A stretch of 26,000 nt of DNA from a virus. The position numbers and the translations under genes were made by a program. Numbering within the stretch: the first letter of the stretch is position 1; each line of letters opens with the position of its first letter. Positions 13,706 to 19,768 of the stretch are shown piece after piece. Under the pieces are notes generated by a model that was not told where the DNA came from, searched no databases, and worked only from the letters and a program-made list of their open reading frames with translations. The stretch is taken from IMG/VR virus record IMGVR_UViG_3300031659_000079, positions 1-26,000 of that record, one strand, 5' to 3'.

Positions 13706-14645
13706 CGGGATACTTCTCACAGAAGTCTTCCTTTTTCCAAACTTTATAGGATATGTTCTTATTGTCTTCTAGTGTAGTTTGAGCGGGCCGCGCAATGCCG
13801 TCAGGTAGACGATCAGGATTATTCTCCCATGCAACCAATGCCTCATCGCCGATTCTTCCTTCAAACGGGCAAGGGGTGCCAGCCATCATCATGGCATTCC
13901 AAACTCTTTCGTCTTGACACATTAATGATACTGATGCAACCTTCATGCCCATATCATATAGCGTTTTGGAGAGTTTGATGCGTTCACAGTTTTCATCTCG
14001 TACTGCTTTACCAGCAGACATTCCGAATATCTGTGTTTGAACTGCACCAGAGATTCCGGTTGTACATAGATCCTGTGAATAGGATGATCCAATACTGGGA
14101 GCGACGGCTGAAGGTGGAGGAGAGTTTATGGTGGTCTCACTCACGTTCCTATTTATGTTTTCGTTCTTGTTGTTCGTGTTGACATCAGATTTGGATGTCG
14201 AGTTGTTAGTATTGGTGTTGTTGCTGGTATTATCAGACGTGCTGTTTATAGACTGATTTATATTACTGTTGTTGTTATTGTTGTTAGTATTGGTGTTGTT
14301 GCTCGTGCTGTTATTCCAACCAGTGTATGATGTGTTGTTGGTATTGTTACTGTCTAGTGTCGTGTTGTTAGTGTTGTTATTGTTACTCGTATTGCTGATT
14401 ATGCTGGTGTTATTGTTATTATTTGTACCAGTATACGTTGTGTTGTTATTGTTATTATTTGTACCAGTATACGTTGTGTTGTTATTGTTGTTATTGGTAT
14501 TTGTGTTGGTAGAATCCACCGTACTTGTTGATGTAGTATCGGTGTTTATATTCGTGGTCGTATCCGTAGTCTGTGCCTGTGCGGATACGAAGGGGAATAC
14601 GAGTAAGGTGCATATGATAGCTACCTTTTTGATGATGTTGGGCAT
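13686..14645 (-). CDS. exported Asn/Thr-rich protein with Cys domain
   Basis: 319 aa. Signal peptide MPNIIKKVAIICTLLVFPFV...AQA. Residues about 26-180 are almost only N, T, S and D with a 12-residue repeat (TTYTGTNNNNNN) present about two to three times. The C-terminal domain (about 190-319) contains DLCTTGISG, GKAVRDENCERIKL, VSLMCQDERVWNAMMMAG and TPCPFEGRIGDEA, with cysteines probably forming disulphides after export. Similar C-terminal domains occur in marine phage proteins of unknown function. GGAGG precedes the ATG. Likely a secreted or surface protein with a long flexible stalk; role unknown. Confidence 0.75.
   Translation of the reverse strand: MPNIIKKVAIICTLLVFPFVSAQAQTTDTTTNINTDTTSTSTVDSTNTNTNNNNNNTTYTGTNNNNNNTTYTGTNNNNNTSIISNTSNNNNTNNTTLDSNNTNNTSYTGWNNSTSNNTNTNNNNNNSNINQSINSTSDNTSNNTNTNNSTSKSDVNTNNKNENINRNVSETTINSPPPSAVAPSIGSSYSQDLCTTGISGAVQTQIFGMSAGKAVRDENCERIKLSKTLYDMGMKVASVSLMCQDERVWNAMMMAGTPCPFEGRIGDEALVAWENNPDRLPDGIARPAQTTLEDNKNISYKVWKKEDFCEKYPDEKTCK
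14408..14489 (-). repeat. 36-bp tandem repeat in the Asn/Thr-rich region
   Basis: Bases 14408-14453 are identical to 14444-14489, giving a perfect 36-bp period over about 2.3 copies. In protein it is a 12-residue unit, so copy-number change keeps the frame. The surrounding 14180-14520 is a longer imperfect run of the same composition. Confidence 0.85.
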
Positions 14646-14763
14646 GATGCCTCCAGTGGACTTAATGTAAGATGTAGTCTACAAAGTTCACTCGACTTGA
14701 CTATCTAGTCGTGAATATACTTCAGATTCCTATTGACTTATATAAGAAGTTGCGTTATATGGT

Positions 14764-14771
14764 TATTTATA
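14764..14771 (-). promoter_or_regulatory. T4-type late box for the exported-protein block
   Basis: TATAAATA on the minus strand, about 119 nt upstream of the ATG at 14645. The intervening 14646-14763 has no ORF. It is the only exact late box upstream of this four-gene block. A weak plus-strand sigma70-like pair (TTGACT 14733-14738, TTATAT 14755-14760, 16-nt spacer) overlaps the same region and could serve the genes at 14807 onward. Confidence 0.5.
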
Positions 14772-14806
14772 ATATAGCCTAATTGCGCTGCTGTTCGCAT
14801 AAATAT

Positions 14807-14935
14807 ATGGTTGACTTTCAGAAATTAGTGAAAGCAGAGGAAAGAACTTTGAAAAAACTGGCCCGATCAACTACTGAACCCATGAAAAAATATTCTGAAG
14901 ATTTATGTGATTTACTTAGAATGGAAGACAGATAA
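14807..14935 (+). CDS. 42-aa charged helical microprotein
   Basis: Frame from ATG 14807 to TAA 14935, beginning MVDFQKLVKAEERTLKKLAR and ending CDLLRMEDR. Highly charged and probably one or two helices. It has no clear Shine-Dalgarno sequence; a CATAAATA variant late box ends one base before the ATG. It is supported mainly by codon-like composition and its place before another gene, so it remains a candidate. Confidence 0.4.
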   Translation: MVDFQKLVKAEERTLKKLARSTTEPMKKYSEDLCDLLRMEDR

Positions 14936-14949
14936 GCATAAATAGAAAT

Positions 14950-15255
14950 GTGAGTAACATCGTAAAATTTCCCAGTAGCGCACCAGCCGCACCCACCGGA
15001 TACAGGATCAATCTGTACACTGAGGAAGAGGTATCGATTGTTCTCTTGTGTTGTAACCTAAAAGAAGATCAAGACAGTATCAAGAAATACATGAAAAGCG
15101 ACCTGAGAACACTTGACCCTGTCTTTGTTATTAATCGAATGTATGGGTGTATTGACGGCACTCTCTTATCACGAGAATCAAAGGAGACCATTAAAAAGAT
15201 AACCAACGCAATCGAAGTTATCTCCCTATCAGCTTATAATGAGGCAACAATATAA
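14950..15255 (+). CDS. hypothetical protein, 101 aa
   Basis: GTG start, with CATAAATA about 6 nt before it (14937-14944). The N-terminus MSNIVKFPSSAPAAPTGYRI is flexible; the rest is helical (EEVSIVLLCCNLKEDQDSI and SKETIKKITNAIEVISLSAY). It sits 49 nt before PhoH on the same strand. No known family or motif recognised. Confidence 0.6.
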   Translation: MSNIVKFPSSAPAAPTGYRINLYTEEEVSIVLLCCNLKEDQDSIKKYMKSDLRTLDPVFVINRMYGCIDGTLLSRESKETIKKITNAIEVISLSAYNEATI

Positions 15256-15304
15256 CGGCACGACCTCATTAATTTTTCTTCAATAACTAACCCGGGAACC
15301 CAAT

Positions 15305-16075
15305 ATGGCAAGACGTAAATCTAATCTCCACGTAGTTGAACAAGAGTATTATGATAATGATAACGTTAGAACACCATCGAAAAATAATCAGTGTAAGTTG
15401 ACACTGAATGATCTTAAAACAATAGGAGCCATGACAGAAACGCAAGACCAGTTCTTTTCACAGTACAGTAGAGGCGCAACAGCAATGTTGCTACATGGAG
15501 CAGCCGGAACAGGGAAAACATTCATTGCACTGTATCGAGCAATGGAAGAAGTTCTAGATCCAAAAAGTAAGTATGAAAAAGTAGTAATTGTTCGCTCGGC
15601 CGTCGCAAGCCGCGACATTGGTCACCTCCCCGGAGATCAAGAAGAGAAAACCGCAGTCTACATGCAACCCTATGTAGAAATCTGCGAGAAGTTATTCCCA
15701 AAAAAGAAAAACGCATTCAAAAGACTCATCGATCAAAATTCTGTGGAATGGATGATAACGTCATACGTCCGTGGCATCACCTTGGATAAAGCCATTGTTG
15801 TAGTTGATGAATGTCAGAATATGAATGATATGGAAATGAATTCTGTGCTGACAAGACTGGGAAACCGCAGCAAATTACTAATGTGTGGTGACTTCAGACA
15901 ATCGGACTTATATCGAGCCAACGATAAGTCGGGTCTACAGAAATTCATGGTCATAGCAGAGGACATGAAAGCCTTCAAGATATTTGAGTTTGGTCCAGAA
16001 GATATTGTCAGGAGTAAGTTCGTTCGGGAGTATATTCTTGCTAGAATGCGATATGAAGACCAGTATGGAGTTTAA
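15305..16075 (+). CDS. phoH: PhoH-like P-loop ATPase
   Basis: 256 aa. Walker A GAAGTGKT (about 65-72), Walker B VVVDECQN (165-172), and GNRSKLLMCGDFRQSD as the sensor/motif III region; VIVRSAVASRDIGHLPG is the characteristic PhoH segment after Walker A. This matches the PhoH family, very common in marine phages. The cellular role remains unsettled: RNA-related helicase or ATPase activity and phosphate-starvation links have been proposed. The N-terminal 40 residues are variable. The leader 15256-15304 has GGGAAC before the ATG. Start by position and family length. Confidence 0.95.
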   Translation: MARRKSNLHVVEQEYYDNDNVRTPSKNNQCKLTLNDLKTIGAMTETQDQFFSQYSRGATAMLLHGAAGTGKTFIALYRAMEEVLDPKSKYEKVVIVRSAVASRDIGHLPGDQEEKTAVYMQPYVEICEKLFPKKKNAFKRLIDQNSVEWMITSYVRGITLDKAIVVVDECQNMNDMEMNSVLTRLGNRSKLLMCGDFRQSDLYRANDKSGLQKFMVIAEDMKAFKIFEFGPEDIVRSKFVREYILARMRYEDQYGV

Positions 16076-16093
16076 ATAAAGTAAAAATAATGG

Positions 16094-16122
16094 TTGACAA
16101 TGGGTAGATTATGTAGTATAAT
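16094..16122 (+). promoter_or_regulatory. sigma70-type promoter of the exonuclease
   Basis: TTGACA (16094-16099), 17-nt spacer, TATAAT (16117-16122). The ATG of the next gene at 16130 lies only eight bases after the -10 box, where transcription would normally start, so the mRNA may have no leader. Confidence 0.85.
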
Positions 16123-16129
16123 ATACATT

Positions 16130-16792
16130 ATGAAAACATTCGAACACATTGAACTACCTAATCTACCCTCGTTGACTCGACAGAACATTGACGGCAGGCG
16201 CATGTATCTGACTGAAAGCGGTGAGAAATATCCTTCTGTCACATCTGTTCTTTCAGTTCGTGGCAAGGCGGGCATTCAGCAGTGGCGCCAACGGGTAGGT
16301 GCGGAAGAAGCTGATAAGATATCAAGGAAAGCATCCACCAGAGGGACCAGAATACACTCTTTATGTGAAGACTATCTCAACAACAAACAACTTCCCGAGT
16401 TGTCCATGATGGACAGAGACATGTGGAACACCTTCTGCCCCATTGTTGAGCGCATCGACAAGATTCATGCGGTCGAACCTTTTCTCTTTAGTAATCATTT
16501 AGGCATGGCAGGTCAGTGTGATGCTATTGCAGAGTTTGATGGTAAGCTATCAGTTATAGACTTCAAGACATCTCGCCGCACGAAATATCACTCTTATATA
16601 TCCAACTACTTTGCACAGTGTGCCGCGTATGCTATCATGTATGAAGAGATGACTGGCATTGCTATCAACCGAACTGTGGTTCTTATTGCAGTTGAGGGTG
16701 ACTCGCCACAAATATTCATTGAGAAGCGCGACAACTATGTCCCGCATCTCCTAGAAACAAAGCGCATGTTTGACAATGGCGAAAGTGATTAA
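16130..16792 (+). CDS. PD-(D/E)XK exonuclease (RecB/Cas4/MGME1-like)
   Basis: 220 aa from ATG 16130; the frame is open upstream to 16094, but that stretch is the promoter. Catalytic signature in order: RGTRIHSLCE (H76), GMAGQCDAIAE (D131), LSVIDFKTSRR (D144 and K146, the D...DxK core) and QCAAYAIMYEE (Q163, Y167). This is the RecB-like nuclease arrangement seen in mitochondrial MGME1 and phage exonucleases. It probably degrades or trims single-stranded DNA ends in replication or recombination. It lies near the replication genes gp59 and gp32. Confidence 0.85.
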   Translation: MKTFEHIELPNLPSLTRQNIDGRRMYLTESGEKYPSVTSVLSVRGKAGIQQWRQRVGAEEADKISRKASTRGTRIHSLCEDYLNNKQLPELSMMDRDMWNTFCPIVERIDKIHAVEPFLFSNHLGMAGQCDAIAEFDGKLSVIDFKTSRRTKYHSYISNYFAQCAAYAIMYEEMTGIAINRTVVLIAVEGDSPQIFIEKRDNYVPHLLETKRMFDNGESD

Positions 16793-16796
16793 CCAC

Positions 16797-16825
16797 TTGA
16801 CAACACACGCTTTTTATGTTATTAT
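16797..16825 (+). promoter_or_regulatory. sigma70-type promoter of the tmRNA gene
   Basis: TTGACA (16797-16802), 17-nt spacer, TATTAT (16820-16825). It starts four bases after the exonuclease stop. Transcription would begin near 16832, just upstream of the acceptor piece. Confidence 0.85.
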
Positions 16826-16830
16826 AAATA
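16823..16830 (+). promoter_or_regulatory. T4-type late box TATAAATA overlapping the tmRNA promoter
   Basis: Exact TATAAATA sharing three bases with the sigma70 -10 box. It gives the tmRNA a possible second, late start. The orphan RNA at 7315 has nearly the same composite design. Confidence 0.55.
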
Positions 16831-16831
16831 C

Positions 16832-17140
16832 TAGATTCGATGATGCATGATGCATAGTTTTGTTTGGACTCGGGGGCAGTACCCGACAGCTCCACCATAA
16901 TTACTTTGTTGCGTAAAAACAACAAACTTACGGCATAGAGTAATTATGAAGGGGCTGAACTAGGATTCGACAAGCAAGATAAAGTTATGTGGAGAATAGG
17001 TCAATGCTAAAGACCTTGAGGTTTGGGCGTTCCCGGACGGAGAAGCAAAATCCATAAATGCCAACGATGACGCATTTTTACTAGCCGCATAGGTTAGTTG
17101 AGGCATGGGAACCACCTTATAATCAAACGGTCCCACTTAT
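16832..17140 (+). ncRNA. ssrA: circularly permuted (two-piece) tmRNA
   Basis: The acceptor piece comes first: helix strand 16858-16866, T-arm with 5-bp stem 16870-16874/16882-16886 and 7-nt loop, acceptor strand CAGCTCC 16887-16893, A94 discriminator, encoded CCA at 16895-16897. An intervening segment 16898-16950 folds into TAATTACT/AGTAATTA and a 7-bp inner hairpin. The coding piece begins GGGGCTG at 16951, which pairs fully with CAGCTCC including a G.U at the third pair, the alanine identity element; CAAGCAAGA (16971-16979) pairs with 16858-16866 as helix 2. A GTTTGGG/CCCGGAC hairpin precedes the reading frame at 17060-17092, encoding ANDDAFLLAA then TAG. A TGGGAACC/GGTCCCA stem (about 17106-17135) ends the piece. 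It would rescue stalled ribosomes and tag peptides for degradation. Outer ends approximate. Confidence 0.92.
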
Positions 17141-17171
17141 CCTCTCTTTACATTATATACAGAATTGATCA

Positions 17172-17525
17172 ATGATAGAAATCCAATCACACATTTCCCC
17201 TAGATTATCAGTTACTGATCTTGCTGTAGAAAAAGTTCAAAGTCTCCAGAGAAGTGAGAATGCAGATGACCTCAAACTTCGAGTGTGCGTTACAGGCGGC
17301 GGATGTTCTGGTCTTGAGTATGGGTTCTCCTTCGAGAAAGAACAAGAAGAGGATGATACGCTGATTAGTCGGAACGGCGTAACAGTGTTGATCGACCCCA
17401 TGAGTTTTCAATATTTAACTGATGCAACGATTGACTATGATGTTGGTTTGATGGGTTCTGGATTTTTGATTGTCAATCCCAATGCGAAGTCTACTTGTGG
17501 TTGCGGCTCTTCATTTTCAATTTAG
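17172..17525 (+). CDS. HesB/IscA A-type iron-sulfur carrier
   Basis: 117 aa. The three conserved cysteines are present: C45 in GGGCSGLEYGF and C109/C111 in STCGCGSSF, the cluster-binding set of A-type carriers (IscA, ErpA, HesB). The length is usual and the domain complete. It would receive and deliver Fe-S clusters in the cytoplasm, perhaps to a phage or host enzyme during infection. HesB-like genes are known from some marine T4-like phages. No clear Shine-Dalgarno sequence lies before ATG 17172, and no separate strong promoter is seen, so it may be transcribed with the tmRNA. Confidence 0.92.
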   Translation: MIEIQSHISPRLSVTDLAVEKVQSLQRSENADDLKLRVCVTGGGCSGLEYGFSFEKEQEEDDTLISRNGVTVLIDPMSFQYLTDATIDYDVGLMGSGFLIVNPNAKSTCGCGSSFSI

Positions 17526-17554
17526 TTGACATTGCTTGTTTTCTGTGTTATAAT
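17526..17554 (+). promoter_or_regulatory. sigma70-type promoter of gp33/gp59
   Basis: TTGACA (17526-17531), 17-nt spacer, TATAAT (17549-17554), starting right after the HesB stop. It leaves a leader of about 100 nt with a TATTGT/ACAATA inverted repeat and a 6-codon frame (MKTRLY) before the gp33 start at 17661. Confidence 0.85.
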
Positions 17555-17660
17555 ATACAACTAGATACAAACTCAACATATTGTTTGATATGATACAATA
17601 AATCATGAAAACAAGACTTTATTGAGTCATAAGAATACCTCTAAACCAAAGGATATATTA

Positions 17661-17945
17661 ATGAACAATCCGATCGACAATAAGATAAAACAAACAACGA
17701 TGACTGATCAGTTTCTGATAACAAAGGAGTTCAGTACATCAAATGATTTCTCCCAACACATTGAGAAGTTGGCTAATATATCTAATAGTTACATCGATGC
17801 TATTGTCGGCTACTGTGACAAGCGGGACATTGAAATTGAGAGTGTTAAGAAACTCCTATCTGTCTCCCTGAAAGACAAAATTAAGAATGAAGCTGAAGAG
17901 TTGAATCTCCTTAAAGGTGGAAGAGGCGGTAAGCTACCAATATGA
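17661..17945 (+). CDS. 33: gp33-like late-transcription coactivator
   Basis: 94 aa from ATG 17661 (MNNPIDNKIKQ), with AAAGGA at good spacing; an in-frame TTG at 17622 is less likely. The core YIDAIVGYCDKRDIEIESVK, then LLS..LKDKIKNEAEELNLL, matches gp33 of marine T4-like phages. In T4, gp33 bridges RNA polymerase and the sliding clamp, and with gp55 activates TATAAATA promoters. Such boxes occur repeatedly in this window. It overlaps gp59 by ATGA, as 59 and 33 are neighbours in T4-like genomes (here in the order 33 then 59). Confidence 0.85.
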   Translation: MNNPIDNKIKQTTMTDQFLITKEFSTSNDFSQHIEKLANISNSYIDAIVGYCDKRDIEIESVKKLLSVSLKDKIKNEAEELNLLKGGRGGKLPI

Positions 17946-18571
17946 TCGACCCGTTTGAACTTTACAAATTGTACCTTGCACTGAAGCTACACTTTACCAA
18001 GAAAGATTATGACATCACCAAAACCAAGGGTGCTGTTAGAGTAAAGAAAGAAACTTTTCTGAAGAGAAGAGATTTAATATCGATTCGCAAATTAGCCAGA
18101 GATTACAAGCGGTCTGAGATGATTGACTTTCTTGTAGCCAACTTTGTGTCTGGTGAGAAATGGGGTGGGCTGTTTGATGTTGAGGCAGGCAAGCGATATC
18201 AAGAATGGCTCCACAGGAAGACTAAGCGCGAATACATTTTCGAACAGGACGTTGATAAGATACTACTAGAGATGGAGAAGAACAATATATCTAATCCTTT
18301 TTATGCAAAAAATTCGCAACACCCCTTGACATTCAGACTTTATTTTGCTAATATAGTAACTATAGAGTCACTAGTAATACTGGATAAGACTTTTAATTAT
18401 GTAGATTCGAATTCGGCTGATATCTTTATGGATGATTTATGTTTGATCATCAAGAAGTATCGACCGTTTATAAGAATAACCGACAAGATGATGTCTGTTA
18501 TAACACCTCTTGAAACCATTATAAATAAGGAGATAGAAACATATAATGACCAAGAAAAGCCGCAGTCATAA
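17942..18571 (+). CDS. 59: gp59-like helicase loader
   Basis: 209 aa. The N-terminus MIDPFELYKLYLALKLHFTK, followed by DYDITKTKG..RV.KETFLKRRD and LARDYKRSEMIDFLVANFVSG, is the typical gp59 start, and the length is close to T4 gp59 (217 aa). gp59 binds fork DNA and gp32-coated single strand and loads the gp41 helicase. Its linkage here to gp33 and gp32 matches the T4 replication cluster. Very strong family match by motif order. Confidence 0.93.
   Translation: MIDPFELYKLYLALKLHFTKKDYDITKTKGAVRVKKETFLKRRDLISIRKLARDYKRSEMIDFLVANFVSGEKWGGLFDVEAGKRYQEWLHRKTKREYIFEQDVDKILLEMEKNNISNPFYAKNSQHPLTFRLYFANIVTIESLVILDKTFNYVDSNSADIFMDDLCLIIKKYRPFIRITDKMMSVITPLETIINKEIETYNDQEKPQS
18520..18527 (+). promoter_or_regulatory. 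T4-type late box inside the end of gp59
   Basis: TATAAATA located 26 nt before the small gene at 18546 and about 240 nt before gp32. T4 gene 32 is also transcribed from a late promoter. It lies in coding sequence, so it may be chance. Confidence 0.4.
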
Positions 18572-18731
18572 ACATGTGAGTGACGAACGCCGTGTTCGTA
18601 GAGTTGAGAGTGAATTTAAAACTCCTCTTGACAAACACAAGCACAAACTGTATAATGAGTACTTGTATGAGGATGATGACTTTTATGATGATGATACAAC
18701 CAACCATACTTCGCAAATACACCGCAAATAA
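18546..18731 (+). CDS. small charged protein between gp59 and gp32
   Basis: 61 aa. A basic N-terminal half (TKKSRSHKHVSDERRVRRVE) and a very acidic centre (YEDDDFYDDDTT). AAGGAG lies upstream, though with a long spacing. It overlaps the gp59 end by 26 nt. Similar small basic-then-acidic proteins occur between these two genes in marine T4-like phages, as I recall. Charge separation suggests protein-nucleic-acid or protein-protein bridging at the fork, but this is inference. Confidence 0.65.
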   Translation: MTKKSRSHKHVSDERRVRRVESEFKTPLDKHKHKLYNEYLYEDDDFYDDDTTNHTSQIHRK

Positions 18732-18751
18732 AACCCAATACACCGCAAATA
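18712..18751 (+). repeat. three CGCAAATA repeats in the gp32 leader
   Basis: CGCAAATA at 18712-18719, 18723-18730 and 18744-18751; the last two are longer matches (ACCGCAAATA). They lie in the end of the small gene and the A-rich leader just before the gp32 ribosome site GGAGA. In T4, gp32 represses its own translation by binding an unstructured A/U-rich repeat leader after a pseudoknot. This could be an equivalent operator; not proven. Confidence 0.6.
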
Positions 18752-18763
18752 CGGAGAAACAAT

Positions 18764-19690
18764 ATGTCCTTTAATAACCTTTCTGATCTCAGATCAGCCC
18801 GTGGTAACTTCGACTCTCTTATGAAAGAAGTTGAGAAGATGAACACAGGCAATTTTCAGTCTAACAAAGACGATGGCAACATCTGGAAGCCAACAGTCGA
18901 TCAAGCGGGTAACGGTTACGCTGTTATTCGATTCCTTCCTGCACCCCAAGGAGAAGATTTGCCCTGGGTTCGCATGTGGAATCATGGCTTTCAAGGTCCC
19001 ACTGGAAAGTGGTACATCGAAAACTCTTTGACCACTCTCCAACAGCAAGACCCTGTTTCTGAATTGAACAGCGAATTGTGGAACAGTGGTTCTGATGCAT
19101 CCAAAGAGATTGCACGGAAGCAGAAGCGTAGGCTTGCTTACTTCGCCAACATTGTGATTGTTAAAGATCCAGCTAATCCTGACACTGAAGGAAAAGTGTA
19201 CATGTACAAGTTCGGCAAGAAAATCTTTGACAAGATCATGGAAGCTATGAAGCCTGAGTTCGAGGATGAAAGCCCGCTCAATCCCTTTGATTTTTGGGAC
19301 GGCGTAAACTTCAAGTTGAAGATTCGCCAAGTGGAGGGTTATCGCAACTATGATAAGTCTGAGTTCGAGCAAACACCAGAAGCAGTAGCAGAAGGTGACG
19401 AAGCTATAGAAGCAATTTGGAAACAACAACACTCTCTTGCAGAGATGGTAGATCCAAAGAACTTCAAGTCATATGACGAACTGAAGGATAAACTCACGTT
19501 GGTACTTGGTGGCAAAGCTGTTCCTGCTCCAGCATCAGCGCAAACAGGTGATGTAGAAGATGACCTCTTCGTGGCTAAGAGTAAGCCTACTTTGGTCAAT
19601 ATTGAGCCATCTGAACCTGTGGTAACAGTCTCTAGCAGCACGGATGACGAAGATGCAATGTCATACTTTGCAAAGCTCGCTGAAGACTAA
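18764..19690 (+). CDS. 32: gp32-like single-stranded DNA-binding protein
   Basis: 308 aa. A basic LAST-like N-terminus (SDLRSARGNFDSLMKEVEKM) for cooperativity, core GYAVIRFLPAPQGEDLPWVR, NHGFQGPTGKWYIENSLTT (H74), LAYFANIVIVKDPANPD, and an acidic C-terminal tail (STDDEDAMSYFAKLAED) used to contact replication partners. T4 gp32 holds zinc with one His and three Cys; here the three cysteine positions read S, D and S (about 88, 96, 99), so the zinc site looks lost, as in other marine relatives. It coats ssDNA in replication, recombination and repair. Strong GGAGA ribosome site; terminator follows. Confidence 0.95.
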   Translation: MSFNNLSDLRSARGNFDSLMKEVEKMNTGNFQSNKDDGNIWKPTVDQAGNGYAVIRFLPAPQGEDLPWVRMWNHGFQGPTGKWYIENSLTTLQQQDPVSELNSELWNSGSDASKEIARKQKRRLAYFANIVIVKDPANPDTEGKVYMYKFGKKIFDKIMEAMKPEFEDESPLNPFDFWDGVNFKLKIRQVEGYRNYDKSEFEQTPEAVAEGDEAIEAIWKQQHSLAEMVDPKNFKSYDELKDKLTLVLGGKAVPAPASAQTGDVEDDLFVAKSKPTLVNIEPSEPVVTVSSSTDDEDAMSYFAKLAED

Positions 19691-19710
19691 TAAATAGCAG
19701 GAATGCTTTG

Positions 19711-19740
19711 AGGGGGAGGCTTTTTGCTTCCCCCTTTTTT
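19711..19740 (+). terminator. rho-independent terminator after gp32
   Basis: A 9-bp G/C-rich stem (19712-19720 with 19726-19734), T5 loop, and T6 tract 19735-19740, just after the gp32 stop. Strong by eye. Confidence 0.92.
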
Positions 19741-19750
19741 GGAATACTTT

Positions 19751-19768
19751 GGAGCCAGTCTAGGCTCC
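19751..19768 (-). terminator. hairpin at the end of the minus-strand tail block
   Basis: Perfect GGAGCC...GGCTCC inverted repeat with 6-nt loop, overlapping the last codons and stop of the 557-aa gene. On the minus strand no T tract directly follows, so it may be a weak terminator or an RNA-stabilising hairpin. Confidence 0.4.

Noticed and set aside
14269-14670. 133-aa Leu/Val-rich plus-strand frame resembling a membrane protein
   Set aside because: It is the complement of the Asn/Thr-rich repeat region; AAC/AAT repeats read as GTT/ATT/TTG on the other strand, giving artificial hydrophobicity.
14697-14721. TTGACT and TATACT as a plus-strand promoter
   Set aside because: The spacer is only 13 nt, too short for a sigma70 promoter.
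17098-17123. TTGAGG and TATAAT as a possible HesB promoter
   Set aside because: The spacer is 14 nt and the sequence is part of the terminal stem-loop of the tmRNA coding piece.
18794-19432. 212-aa open frame on the minus strand
   Set aside because: Antisense to gp32, which is a certain gene; low-quality protein-like sequence and no start signals.
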